Source: Candidatus Amarolinea dominans
Lineage (GTDB): Bacteria; Chloroflexota; Anaerolineae; SSC4; Amarolineaceae
DNA: 64,000 nucleotides
Direction of reading: 5' to 3'
NCBI GenBank assembly: GCA_016719785.1
Contig: JADJYJ010000011.1
Location: 118,515-182,514 of the forward strand
In this document: one piece after another, positions 17,992 through 26,869 of the stretch
How positions within the stretch are numbered: position 1 is the first letter of the stretch
Layout: each line of letters starts with the position of its first letter
Notes under the pieces: generated by a model
Seen by the model: only the letters and a program-made list of their open reading frames with translations
What the model was told of the DNA's origin: nothing
The model's database searches: none
Translations under genes and position numbers: made by a program

Positions 17992-20238
17992 ATGAGTCAC
18001 ACCCATTTTGCGCCTCGTTTCCGCCTGGCCTGGGTCGCGTGGGCGATCGGCTTCGGGCTGCTGCTCTGGCCGGCAGCGGCCTCTGCGCACACCGGCGACG
18101 CCAGCGCGTGGCCTGGCGCGCCTGTCTCCAGCCCCTCCACCGTGTTCTTGCCGATGATCAGCCGCCAGCGCCTGCCGCCGACCGCCGATCTGATCGAGCG
18201 GGCGCGTGAGCGAGGGGAGATCAACGCAGAAACCGCCCTGATCTACAAGGTGTTCGCTGTCTTTGGCGACGCGCGCCTGCCGCCGCGGCTGCGCGGGGAC
18301 GACCGCGACGTGCTGGACTCCAACGCGGTGGCCGAGGCGACGCAGCGCTTCGAAACTCTGACGCCGGCAACGCGCCAAACCGTGGTCCCTTTCCTGATTC
18401 CACCGGTGTACGCCGGCAGTTGGTATGACCAGCGCGTCCACGGCGCGTCGGCAACGACGGCGACCGCGCAACCAGCCGATCATATCAGCGATCGCTGCAA
18501 CGAGGTTGCGCAGAACCTGCTCATTCCCCTGGAAACCGACCATTTCGTGGTGTGGTTTCCGCCCAACGATAACAGCTTTTGGCAGCGCGCCCTGGCGATC
18601 AGCACCAACCTGGAGACGCGCATCTACCCGATCCTGACCGATCTGCTGCGTGTGCCGTTGAGCGACGCGGGCCTGGGCTGCAACCCCAGCGATGACCGTT
18701 TGGATGTCTACATGGTCTACGACCCCCTGCCCGGCCGCGAAAGCGCCCTGGCGATGGTGAGCACCTATCCTGGCAAGGGCTGCAAAGCGGCGCCCACCTA
18801 CATGCAGGTGCTCAAACAAGGCTCGTCCGAAACCAACACCGTCGCGCACGAGTTCATGCACATGCTTCAGTACGCCTACAACCCGGCGGCCGGCTGTTAC
18901 GATTCATGGTGGATGGAATCAACGGCCAACTGGGCGATTGACTATTTCGAGACCATGGACGGTCAGCCCGACGCGCAGTCAGAACAACGGTATGCCAAGT
19001 CATACCTGGAATCGGCCTTGCTTTGGCTGGATGACACCACCGGCATCCGCGAGTACGGCGCCTATCTATGGCCCTTCTACCTGAGCCATTACACCGGCAG
19101 CTATCACCCTGAACTGATCGCGCAGATCCTGGCTGCCACCGAAAACGCGGCCAACGGCGACCTGTACCAGGTCATCAACGATCGCATCACAGGCGGGTGG
19201 GAGCAGCGCTGGCCTGAATTTGCCCTGCTCAATCTGAACCTGCCTCCCAACAACCGCTACGAGGCGTGGGACAATTTCCAGAAACGCTGGCTGGTGGACT
19301 GGCGCATGGCCGATGCACGCGTGGCGCTGCTCGACGACCCTTACTGGGTCCACTATCTCAATGCCCAGCCCGCGGGCGATCCGCTCGCCCTGCCCGATCT
19401 TGGCATCTTTTATGAGGAGATTGCGATCGCTGACGATGTGCGCATGTGGGCGTTTGCCAACACCTTCAACAACATGCCTCACATGCGCGTGCAGGCGCTG
19501 CTCTACCGCGATGGGCAGGGCTGGCAAGGGCCGGAGGACTGGTCGCAGCGCAAATGGAGCCTGTTCTGCCAGGACATCCCTGCGGAGCGCGTGGAGCGCG
19601 TGCTCTTGATCATCAGCAACAGCAACTGGCAGCGGCGCACCGACAGGATCGCGCCCAACGGCGATTTGCGCGTGGTGAGCAGCGATCTACCCTGCGCCGG
19701 CTGGCGCGGAACCAGCAGTTGGCAAATGGTGGGCCAATCGGTCAATGCACAGGGGCAGGTTGACTACACGCTGCGGGGCGACGCCACGCCGACATTCACC
19801 CTGACGCGACGCATCCTGGCCGGCGACCAGGTGGGGCTGGAATTTCAACCGACCGCCGGCAACGCCACCTGGCTCACCACGTTCACCGCGCTCGATTTTC
19901 AGACGGGACACACGACCAGTTGTACGCAAACGGGCGGCGGCGCTCTGAGCGCCGGTCTTGGCGGTTTGTTCATCACCGAGGATTTGAGCGGCGAGACGAT
20001 GCAGCGGCAGTTCGAGGCGGGCGGGCTGATCCCGGCGCCGGAGCGCTGCTCGGTCTTCACGACCTGGACGCACATCCCCTGGCTGGTGACAGACATTCGC
20101 GATACCGCTCCGCGTCCCTGGCCGACCTCTGCGCCGCACGGCCGGCTGCAGGGCAGCGACAGCTTCACGGAGGTCGGTGATGGCACGACCGACACAACGA
20201 CATCGGCATGGAACCTGACGGGGTTCGCCAGCCCGTAG
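17992..20238 (+). CDS. Secreted zincin-like metalloprotease-related protein (748 aa)
   Basis: It has a typical signal peptide (basic start, then WVAWAIGFGLLLWPAAASAH), followed by the stretch STVFLPMISRQ that is frequent after the signal in Chloroflexota exported proteins. Residues around 280-320 read NTVAHEFMHMLQYAYNP, an HExxH zinc motif, and the following WWMESTANWAIDYFE supplies a likely third ligand Glu, as in gluzincin-like collagenase-type proteins. The C-terminal 250 residues look like beta-rich domains. Probably a cell-surface or extracellular peptidase; substrate unknown. Intact and with no partner gene. Confidence 0.7.
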   Translation: MSHTHFAPRFRLAWVAWAIGFGLLLWPAAASAHTGDASAWPGAPVSSPSTVFLPMISRQRLPPTADLIERARERGEINAETALIYKVFAVFGDARLPPRLRGDDRDVLDSNAVAEATQRFETLTPATRQTVVPFLIPPVYAGSWYDQRVHGASATTATAQPADHISDRCNEVAQNLLIPLETDHFVVWFPPNDNSFWQRALAISTNLETRIYPILTDLLRVPLSDAGLGCNPSDDRLDVYMVYDPLPGRESALAMVSTYPGKGCKAAPTYMQVLKQGSSETNTVAHEFMHMLQYAYNPAAGCYDSWWMESTANWAIDYFETMDGQPDAQSEQRYAKSYLESALLWLDDTTGIREYGAYLWPFYLSHYTGSYHPELIAQILAATENAANGDLYQVINDRITGGWEQRWPEFALLNLNLPPNNRYEAWDNFQKRWLVDWRMADARVALLDDPYWVHYLNAQPAGDPLALPDLGIFYEEIAIADDVRMWAFANTFNNMPHMRVQALLYRDGQGWQGPEDWSQRKWSLFCQDIPAERVERVLLIISNSNWQRRTDRIAPNGDLRVVSSDLPCAGWRGTSSWQMVGQSVNAQGQVDYTLRGDATPTFTLTRRILAGDQVGLEFQPTAGNATWLTTFTALDFQTGHTTSCTQTGGGALSAGLGGLFITEDLSGETMQRQFEAGGLIPAPERCSVFTTWTHIPWLVTDIRDTAPRPWPTSAPHGRLQGSDSFTEVGDGTTDTTTSAWNLTGFASP

Positions 20239-20356
20239 CGCCGCCGCTGGCGAGCGATTGAAATCGCGCCTTTTCCCGATCAGGCGCGGCGGCAGCGCAC
20301 CTGCACCAAGCCATTGGCATATTCCTTTGTGGCTTGGCGTCCCTGTGTGAGAATTC

Positions 20357-20449
20357 GTAACTGCTCAGGCGGCCCCCCTGCCCCCCAATCCTGGGGGGAA
20401 AAGCATTCGGCTCCCCCAGGATTGGGGGGCGGGGGGCACTCCGGGCGCT
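20357..20449. repeat. MITE-like GC-rich palindromic element, copy 2
   Basis: It starts GTAACTGCTCAG and has the same hairpin as copy 1, then GGGCACTCCGGGCGCT as in copy 3. At 20450 the element breaks off and the EamA duplicate begins, so its right end was lost in the rearrangement that brought the duplicate in. Confidence 0.8.
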
Positions 20450-20810
20450 TTGGAGTACCAGCGGCCTGCTCATCAAGCTGCTGACTTGGGAGCCGCTGGC
20501 TATCCTGGGCGGGCGCAGCATCGTGGCCGGCATCGTGATCTGGCTTTCTCTGCGTCGGCGCGACGTCCATGTGACCCACTTCACCCGCTGGCAAGTGGTG
20601 GGCGCGCTGAGTTACGTCGGCACGCAGCTCATGTTCATCACCGCCACCAAGCTGACCACGGCCGCCAACGCCATCTTCCTGCAATACACCGCGCTGTGGG
20701 TCTTCCTGGTCATCGGCGAAGCGCCGGGGCAGCTCGCCCTGGTCGGGGCTGCGCTGGTGGTGTCGGCCCTCACCGGTCGCGCCTGGGCCAGCGCACAGAA
20801 CTCGCGATAG
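20450..20810 (+). pseudogene. Internally deleted second copy of the EamA transporter gene
   Basis: The frame is nearly identical to residues 21-98 of the transporter at 14762 (it starts in the SGLLIKLLTWEPLAILGG region) and then, after FLQYTA, jumps directly to LWVFLVIGEAPGQLALVGAA near the C-terminus, skipping about 160 residues. The 5' end is replaced by the MITE-like element. A few substitutions (for example V for A, S for L) show the copy is older than a pure assembly artefact. Confidence 0.8.
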
Positions 20811-20836
20811 GATTCATCGCTTTCTCGGTAACTGAC

Positions 20837-20925
20837 TTGACAGTGGCAGACAGGTTTTGGTCTACTTCACTCATGTGAGTGATAACTCATGTGAGTGATA
20901 AAGGAGCGTGGCCACATGTCTAGCT
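20837..20925 (+). promoter_or_regulatory. Orphan promoter with two tandem operator half-palindromes
   Basis: TTGACA at 20837-20842 is followed at 18 bp by TCTACT, then by TCACTCATGTGAGTGA and a second ACTCATGTGAGT 17 bp on, each an inverted repeat with a TG centre, and by AAAGGAG. The layout matches the toxin-antitoxin promoters at 35.7, 36.8 and 38.5 kb (operator right after the -10 box), but no gene follows the ribosome-binding site. Confidence 0.45.
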
Positions 20926-20969
20926 TTTACCCCGACTCTCTGCACCAACGTTTCACCCATTTGCCAGAT

Positions 20970-20999
20970 TTGCCTAATCTGCGCCGGATAGACTATAAT
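20970..20999 (+). promoter_or_regulatory. Probable sigma-70 promoter for the sigma-like gene pair
   Basis: TTGCCT at 20970-20975 and TATAAT at 20994-20999, 18 bp apart. It lies about 155 bp before the small frame at 21156. Confidence 0.45.
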
Positions 21000-21155
21000 A
21001 ACAGCATCCACAGGTTAGAACTTCACCCCATCTTATCTGGACGCCCATAATTTCTCGGATGATGGTGTGTCGTCAGCCTGCTCAATTCCAATTTCGCGCA
21101 CAATCAATGAACTGATGCTCTTATGATCCCGTGACCCGAACAGGAGGGCTTGCGC

Positions 21156-21353
21156 ATGACAACACCGATTCCTTCCGCCAGTGAACTGCACGCACACTGT
21201 TTTCAGTTGGTCGAGAAAGCCCGTGCCGATCAACGCACCCCGTGGCGTTGTTGGACGGTGGACGAGGGCGCTGAATTGCTGCAGTTGTTGGCCATGCGCA
21301 ATCTGTATGGTGAGCGTTGCGGTGATGGCCGACATGGTGGAAGCACACCATGA
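21156..21353 (+). CDS. Small protein upstream of and overlapping the sigma-like gene (65 aa)
   Basis: An ATG at 21156 is preceded by GGAGGG at 21142 and starts MTTPIPSASELHAHCFQLVE, followed by a helical stretch with RADQRTPWRCWTVDEGAELL. Its end overlaps the start of the sigma-like gene in another frame, which suggests translational coupling. No family recognised. It could be a small partner or regulator of the next product (inference). Confidence 0.45.
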   Translation: MTTPIPSASELHAHCFQLVEKARADQRTPWRCWTVDEGAELLQLLAMRNLYGERCGDGRHGGSTP

Positions 21354-21945
21354 CCAGGTATGTGCGCTGGTGGACAACAACCCTGAGACCTGGCACGCCC
21401 TGTGCCGAGAGGTGCATACGCTGACCCTGCGCTACCTGACGCGTTACCGTATGAGCCGACAACGGGCGCGTTTGGACAGCGAAGATATCACCCAAACCAT
21501 GTGCTTGAAGCTGCTCCTGATCCTGCCGCGCTATCCGTGGGATGTGAATTTTGTGGCGTGGCTGACGAATGTGACGCAGCACCTGACGATTGACGTGATG
21601 CGGCAACATGCGGCACTGGATACGGCGGTGTCATATGACCTGGACATGTTGCAGGAAAGTTATGATGAGACGTCGCACGAAATTCGCGCGCGCGATCGGC
21701 TGCGCGCGGCCAGTCATGACCACTCCTCGCTGCTGTTCGATGAGGCGCTGATCGAGGCGCTGACTTGTATCACCTCAGCGTGGCAGCGCAATGCGTTTGT
21801 TCACTGTCGCCTGTTGGACGAAAGTTTGAGCGACGTGGCCTCAAGCTATGATGCAACCTACCGCGCCATTTCTAGTGCCCTCCTACGCGCCGAGCAACAT
21901 CTGCGCGCCTTCCTCGCCGAGCACCCCGATCATTTCAACCCGTAG
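21325..21945 (+). CDS. Sigma-70-like (ECF-type) factor
   Basis: From ATG 21325 (an ATG at 21307 is also possible) the protein has a region-2-like part: RLDSEDITQTMCLKLLLILP, then FVAWLTNVTQHLTIDVMRQH, corresponding to the D-x-x-Q core-binding helix and the region 2.4 helix. The C-terminal part, from LIEALTCITSAWQRNAFVHC and LLDESLSDVASSYDATYRAI, looks like region 4 with a helix-turn-helix. No anti-sigma gene is adjacent. Chloroflexota have many such atypical factors. Confidence 0.6.
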   Translation: MADMVEAHHDQVCALVDNNPETWHALCREVHTLTLRYLTRYRMSRQRARLDSEDITQTMCLKLLLILPRYPWDVNFVAWLTNVTQHLTIDVMRQHAALDTAVSYDLDMLQESYDETSHEIRARDRLRAASHDHSSLLFDEALIEALTCITSAWQRNAFVHCRLLDESLSDVASSYDATYRAISSALLRAEQHLRAFLAEHPDHFNP

Positions 21946-22101
21946 GTCACGAGTTACGAGCCTGGTTGTTCTTGATGACAAAAACACCTGGTCATCTCGG
22001 CCCGCAAGCGGCGCCCTGTTCGTGGCGTAGAGAGACTCGCATCATGTTTGCGGCTGAACGAAAGACACAAGGGAGAATTCGGGGGAATTCGGGAGAGTTT
22101 G

Positions 22102-22611
22102 ATGAAGAACAGAGTTCTGGTGGCGTACGCCAGCAAGTATGGCGCAACCCAGGGGATTGCCGAGAAGATCGGCGCAGTGTTAGGCGACGCGGACCTCTCG
22201 ACCGACGTGGCGCCCATGGCGCGGGTCGGTGATTTGGCGCCGTACAGCGCCGTGGTACTGGGCAGCGCGGTCTATGCCGGCGCGTGGCGCCGGGAGGCGG
22301 CGACATTTTTGGAGACACATGCGCTGGCGTTGGCCGCGCTCCCGGTTTGGCTTTTCTCCAGTGGACCGACCGGCGTGGGCGATCCACTGGTGTTGATGAA
22401 GGGTTGGCGCTTCCCAGACGCGTTGCAGCCTGTGGCCGACAGCATCAAGCCGCGCGCGGTCGCCTTTTTCCACGGCGCCATTGACATGAAAAAACTCAAC
22501 CTGGCCGAGAAACTGCTCGTCAAAGGCATCAAGGCGCCGGTTGGCGACTTCCGGGATTGGGCCGCGATCAGTGCATGGGCCGCGGACATCGCCGCGGCAT
22601 TGGCCGGCTGA
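22102..22611 (+). CDS. Flavodoxin-domain protein (HemG-like)
   Basis: A 169-residue protein from ATG 22102. VLVAYASKYGATQGIAEKIG is the FMN phosphate-binding loop, VVLGSAVYAGAWRREAATFL and PVWLFSSGPTGVGDP are the second and third flavin loops of the long-chain HemG-type flavodoxins. Such proteins reduce or oxidise small partners; protoporphyrinogen oxidase activity is known for E. coli HemG, but no haem genes lie nearby. Complete. Confidence 0.75.
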   Translation: MKNRVLVAYASKYGATQGIAEKIGAVLGDADLSTDVAPMARVGDLAPYSAVVLGSAVYAGAWRREAATFLETHALALAALPVWLFSSGPTGVGDPLVLMKGWRFPDALQPVADSIKPRAVAFFHGAIDMKKLNLAEKLLVKGIKAPVGDFRDWAAISAWAADIAAALAG

Positions 22612-22629
22612 GCGCAGTCACGACGGCAG

Positions 22630-22838
22630 CTTGGAACAGTTGGGATGTGCTGGCCAATCCGGCCGGTCTGCTGTTCGACACCGCCAGCCACTTCCGCCAT
22701 CCGGTGACCAACGCATCGGCGTTTGTCTTTTCCGCACTCTGCGCCCTGTGCCTGGTCGCCATGTACTTCATGCGGGTGGCCATCATCGAATTCCAACAGG
22801 AGGAGAGCGGCCCGCCATTGAAGTCCCCAACCCTCTGA
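22630..22838 (+). pseudogene. C-terminal fragment of a second DUF1361 gene
   Basis: The frame matches the last 60 residues of the DUF1361 gene at 17167 (WNSWDVLANPAGLLF, HFRHPVTNASAFVFSAL, AMYFM) with scattered substitutions, and has no upstream part: it abuts the flavodoxin stop directly. The order EamA then DUF1361 is the same as in the intact set at 14.8-17.9 kb. Confidence 0.75.
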
Positions 22839-22869
22839 GTGGCGGCTTTTAGTTTATCCCCGACCATGC

Positions 22870-23074
22870 TATAATAATTGCACGCAACCGACCTGGTCAC
22901 TGTTTCCGTCATCCACCCGGACCCGACATACAGCGCCATGTGGCTTTGTCTGCCGGTCCTCTGTCTCAGCCAGGGGTCAATCATGGCATCGAGCCTTGCT
23001 TCCGAACCGATGCTCGTCCATCAACAGCCGTTATCGCCGCGCGCAAGCGCGGGGATGGCGGCTGTTTGTTTTTT
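22870..23074 (+). ncRNA. Candidate structured small RNA (about 190 nt) with promoter and terminator
   Basis: TATAAT lies at 22870-22875. The following 150 bases have little coding potential and can fold as a rod: GACCTGG (near 22900) can pair with CCAGGGGTC (near 22975), and inside it GGACC with GGTCC and GACA with TGTC. The transcript would end at the strong terminator at 23024-23074. The shape recalls 6S RNA but I cannot assign it. A covariance search would decide. Confidence 0.35.
23024..23074 (+). terminator. Intrinsic terminator before the cas operon
   Basis: ACAGCCGTTATCGCCGCGC pairs across a GCAA loop with GCGCGGGGATGGCGGCTGT (one mismatch, two wobble pairs) and is followed by TTGTTTTTT. 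It separates the upstream region from the cas genes. Confidence 0.75.
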
Positions 23075-23350
23075 CACGACATTAGCCGCGGTCCCCACCC
23101 CCAAGCCCACCCTCCCGGCCGAGCGCCAGGTAGCCTGGGACTTGTCCCCGGACGCATGGCTGGACCGACAAATTCACCCCCCTCCGCGTAAAGCGTAACA
23201 CGCCCCGGCAGGGATGGCATCAGAGGAAAAGATGAAAGAAAATGAGAGAAAGTTGGAAGACCAGTGAGAGTATTTGTGTGGTAGAATGGAGGGGAGGAGG
23301 GGGATGTCACACTAAGTGCATCGAATACGAATAGTAGGGTAGAAAAAATA

Positions 23351-24547
23351 ATGAACAACGACTTTAGACCATATCAAACCGACGTCCTTTTCTTGCTCGT
23401 CGGCGCCAACCCACTGCCCAATTACATTGCAGCGCGCTTGTTGGCGCGGGAGCAAGGCACGATCATCTTGCTTCACTCAGTTGCGACATCACGTGTGGCA
23501 GAGCGATTGGCGCGTCGGCTAAGGAGCGATCGGCCTGGTCTGACCATTCAGTTGTACGGCGTCTCGGAAGCAGATGGCCCGGCGATTGCTCGCAAGGTGG
23601 GTGAGGTAGCCCACCCTTTCGAAAGTTCTTATCCGCGGCTTTCTGTCGGCCTCAACTTCACGGGCGGCACGAAGCCCATGTCCGCCTATGGTTACCGGGC
23701 GCTCTCTCAGTCGTTTCCGGCAGGCATGTTCAGCTATCTCGATGCACGAACCTTGAGTATGGTCATCGATCCGGGCGGCGGCACAGTGCAGCAGATTCCC
23801 GTCGGGCGCTCGATCCGGTTGAAGCTGGATGACATTGTTGACTTGCACGGTTACCAAATTTCGAGGTTGGAGAACCGACGGGGTAATTCACTGCTCAACC
23901 ATGCGATCACGGAGGTGCATCTGGCGCTTGGCGGCATGGGTCAGTGGCGCAAGTGGCTAGAGAGTTGGGCGAATGGTGTCAAATTGCCTGACCTGGGCGA
24001 GTTTCCACTATTGAGGCCGGCGGTTGATGCCTTCGATGCCGTTTGTGGAGGTAGCGCAAACGAAAGCGGTGTGGCGCAAGCGATTGGTTTTCATCGCTTG
24101 AACCAGTGCGGAAAGTACTTTGTAGGCGAATGGCTGGAGAACTATGTGTTTGATGCAGTACGCGCTGTCGCTGGGCAAGCTCAGCCAGACGACTCTGCCG
24201 CAGGGATCGTCATCAAGGCCCCCTCTCGGCCAGGTTTCGAATTGGATGTGGCGGCTATCATAGGGTATCAGTTGTTCGCCATATCATGTGTCGTGACTGA
24301 GAAGAAAGAACCGGCAAAAGACCATCTGCTGGAGGCTGTCACTCGCGCCGGGCAACTAGGCGGAGATGAAGCACGATTTGCGGCAGTCACCTTTTGTGAC
24401 GACCAGAAAGTGAAAGAACTAGAACTCGAAGTATCAGAGACATGGGACGCGGCCGGCAAAATTAGGGTGTTTGGCCGCTCTCATATCCGTGACTTATCTT
24501 CCCACTTGCTGAAGTGGTTCCGCGAAGCAAATCAGGAGGTTTCATGA
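23351..24547 (+). CDS. CARF-domain nuclease (Can2/Card1-like ancillary effector)
   Basis: A 398-residue protein. The first 170 residues form a CARF fold: VLFLLVGANPLPNYIAARLL, then NFTGGTKPMS at residues 102-111, the ligand-binding loop for cyclic oligoadenylate. The C-terminal part is a PD-(D/E)xK nuclease: E260-x-x-E263 in GEWLENYVF, E297-L-D299 in FELDV, and K323 in EPAKDHLLEA followed by QLGGDEAR. This is the soluble-effector type activated by Cas10 products that degrades RNA or DNA. It is the first gene of the effector operon and overlaps cas10 by ATGA. The spaced SC-V-V-T-x(6)-K arrangement is typical of one subgroup, so the site is probably intact. Confidence 0.82.
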   Translation: MNNDFRPYQTDVLFLLVGANPLPNYIAARLLAREQGTIILLHSVATSRVAERLARRLRSDRPGLTIQLYGVSEADGPAIARKVGEVAHPFESSYPRLSVGLNFTGGTKPMSAYGYRALSQSFPAGMFSYLDARTLSMVIDPGGGTVQQIPVGRSIRLKLDDIVDLHGYQISRLENRRGNSLLNHAITEVHLALGGMGQWRKWLESWANGVKLPDLGEFPLLRPAVDAFDAVCGGSANESGVAQAIGFHRLNQCGKYFVGEWLENYVFDAVRAVAGQAQPDDSAAGIVIKAPSRPGFELDVAAIIGYQLFAISCVVTEKKEPAKDHLLEAVTRAGQLGGDEARFAAVTFCDDQKVKELELEVSETWDAAGKIRVFGRSHIRDLSSHLLKWFREANQEVS

Positions 24548-26196
24548 CTCAACACACTGCTATGCTCATTGACGCGAGCGGCATTCAGGACTATGTCTTT
24601 GGCAGCAACGAACTGACGCAGAATATCGGGGCGTCAGAGTTGGTGACTCAGGCAACCACCGATTGGCTCTTTGCCGAACAGAGCGGCTTGCTGCCGCGAC
24701 CCCACAACGCCGAGAGGTCCGAACGTAGCGCGTCTGCACGCTGGCGGCTCACCGACAAGGGGCTTTCTGACGGATTGGCCGCCGAGGTGGTCTACGCGGG
24801 CGGCGGCAACGCGTTGATCCTATTCGCTTCGGATGTTAAAGCGAAAGACGTAGCATTCAAGTTGACCAAGAAAGCTCTGCAGGAGGCGCCTGGCTTGCGC
24901 CTGATCTTGGCGCATCGGCCTTACGCAGTGGGTCAGCTAGCGGCCACGGTTAAAGGTCTTCGTGATGAACTCGCTGTAAAAAAGCGCGCCCCGCAACATT
25001 CAGCCCCTCTGTTAGGATTAGGTGTGACGGCAGCGTGCAACTTCACGGGCGCGCCGGCAGTAGGCATTGACTCGGATAATCGTTACGTTTCGGCCGAGGT
25101 GGCAGCCAAACAAGGAGCAGGAAGACCCGACGGGCTGGGAAACGAACGTCTACTGGAGTACCTTAGCGATATCCGCGGCCTCAATTACGAATTCATCTAC
25201 GATTTCAACAAGCTGGGAGACCGTGACGAGTCTTCCTACCTGGCTGTCGTGCATACCGACGGCAATCGGATGGGCGAGCGCATCGAGGCGTATGCCGACC
25301 AAAATAGCGACAGCGACGAGGCCTATATCAGGGCCCAGCGCGCATTCTCGGTCAAGGTTCAGGAAGCCGCGCATACTGCATTGGTCTCAACGGTGGGCGT
25401 GCTGCTGGCGCCGACGAACCGGGAGTGGGACAAGAAAGAGAGGCTTTATAAGATCGGCAGAAAGATACCGATACGGCGGGACGATGACGGTACAGAACGC
25501 CTACCCTTCCGACCCATCGTCTTTGGCGGCGACGACGTCACATTTGTCTGCGATGGACGACTGGGCTTGCCGTTGGCCGCGCACTATCTATCACGGTTGG
25601 CTAGAGAGATATTGCCAGACGGCGATCCGCTGTATGCTCGCGCCGGCATCGCCATCGTCAAGAACCACTATCCTTTCGCCCGTGCATACGGGCTGGCCGA
25701 GGAATTGTGTGCTTCAGCAAAGGAGTTTATCCGGAAGGCAGATTCCGACAAGCGCCGGATAGCAGCGATGGACTGGCACTTTGCAGTGACGGGACTGGTA
25801 CAGCCACTCAAGCAACTTCGGCAGAGAGAATACATGCTTGGTCAAGGTGAGAATGCTCCGTCGCTCCTCCTGCGCCCACTCCGTCTTGCGCCGGTTGATG
25901 CAAACGAGTGGCGGTCCTGGGATGTATTCAGTGACATCTTGGAGGAATTTGTTTCGCCGGATGGTCAATGGTTCAACCGCCGCAACAAGGTCAAGGGGTT
26001 GCGCGAGGCGCTGCGTGCCGGGCCAAATGCGGTGCGGCTTTTCCTGCGTAACCTGCCTGACAGCCCAACATTGCCACAGCCACTGGCTCTGGCCAGCGCC
26101 GGCGACGCAGCTCAGACAGGGTGGCAGGGCAATACGTGTCTTTATTTCGATGCTATCGAGGCGCTCGATTTCTATGTACCGTTGGAGGAGGTGTAA
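24544..26196 (+). CDS. cas10: Cas10, type III large subunit with GGDD cyclase site
   Basis: A 550-residue Cas10 starting MTQHTAMLIDASGIQDYVFG, with an AGGAGG ribosome site. There is no N-terminal HD nuclease domain, so target-activated ssDNA cutting by Cas10 is unlikely. The second palm domain has VFGGDDVTFV with GGDD at residues 328-331, the site that makes cyclic oligoadenylate from ATP. HTDGNRMGERI is the first-palm counterpart. The size and missing HD fit type III-D-like systems. It lies between the CARF nuclease and the Cas7 gene. Target RNA binding by the complex would switch it on. Confidence 0.9.
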   Translation: MTQHTAMLIDASGIQDYVFGSNELTQNIGASELVTQATTDWLFAEQSGLLPRPHNAERSERSASARWRLTDKGLSDGLAAEVVYAGGGNALILFASDVKAKDVAFKLTKKALQEAPGLRLILAHRPYAVGQLAATVKGLRDELAVKKRAPQHSAPLLGLGVTAACNFTGAPAVGIDSDNRYVSAEVAAKQGAGRPDGLGNERLLEYLSDIRGLNYEFIYDFNKLGDRDESSYLAVVHTDGNRMGERIEAYADQNSDSDEAYIRAQRAFSVKVQEAAHTALVSTVGVLLAPTNREWDKKERLYKIGRKIPIRRDDDGTERLPFRPIVFGGDDVTFVCDGRLGLPLAAHYLSRLAREILPDGDPLYARAGIAIVKNHYPFARAYGLAEELCASAKEFIRKADSDKRRIAAMDWHFAVTGLVQPLKQLRQREYMLGQGENAPSLLLRPLRLAPVDANEWRSWDVFSDILEEFVSPDGQWFNRRNKVKGLREALRAGPNAVRLFLRNLPDSPTLPQPLALASAGDAAQTGWQGNTCLYFDAIEALDFYVPLEEV

Positions 26197-26200
26197 TCCT

Positions 26201-26869
26201 GTGAAAAGCTACCAACTGCGTTTGACGTTGCTGAGTGACGCCACCTTCGGTCGGGGTGACGGCGTCGCTGGGCTGGTGGATGCTGAGGTGCAGCATGACG
26301 AGGTTGGACTGCCGTATCTTGGCGGACGCACCCTCAAGGGTTTACTGGGCGCCGAATGCGCCGACCTCGTGTTTGCACTGGAAAAGGCCCGGCCTGATCA
26401 GAAGGATCGCTGGCGTACAGTAGGGGATAGGTTGTTTGGTCGCAGCGGCGCCAATTTGAAGGGCGAAGCCATCCTGCGGGTGGGACCTGCTCGTCTGCCT
26501 GACGATCTCCGTTTGGCGCTGATGGAAGATGTGCAAAAAGGACGCCTCACCCCCAACGATGTGCTGGAAATGGCCACTGCACTACGACGCCAGACTGCGA
26601 TGGATGAATGGGGTGTGCCGCAAGAAAACACGTTGCGCACTATGCGGGTGGTGCTGCGCAATACCGCTTTTTGGGCGGCGCTGGATTTTCTGGATGAACC
26701 GAAGCCAGAGGATTTGGCGCTGCTGGCAGCCTGTGTCAAAGCCCTCCGGCGGGCAGGCACGGGTCGCAACCGGGGGCGAGGACGCCTGCGCGCCGAGCTG
26801 CTGGATGCTGAGGGTCAACCTGTAACCGATCTTCTTTTCCGTGAATTCCGCAAGGCGGTGATGCCATGA
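26201..26869 (+). CDS. Cas7-type RAMP subunit (Csm3-like)
   Basis: A 222-residue protein with a GTG start at 26201. LLSDATFGRGDGVAGLVDAE then GLPYLGGRTLKGLLG is the Cas7/Csm3 start; D27 sits where the target-RNA cleaving Asp of Csm3 lies. The end has RRAGTGRNRGRGRLRAELLD, the Gly/Arg-rich RAMP loop. It would form part of the crRNA backbone and cut bound RNA. It overlaps the next gene by ATGA. Confidence 0.8.
   Translation: MKSYQLRLTLLSDATFGRGDGVAGLVDAEVQHDEVGLPYLGGRTLKGLLGAECADLVFALEKARPDQKDRWRTVGDRLFGRSGANLKGEAILRVGPARLPDDLRLALMEDVQKGRLTPNDVLEMATALRRQTAMDEWGVPQENTLRTMRVVLRNTAFWAALDFLDEPKPEDLALLAACVKALRRAGTGRNRGRGRLRAELLDAEGQPVTDLLFREFRKAVMP

Noticed and set aside
23351..24547. Loss of the nuclease catalytic Lys in the CARF protein
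   Set aside because: I first expected ECK as in Card1, but the SC...K-then-QLGG arrangement is found in a related subgroup, so the Lys at residue 323 can serve.
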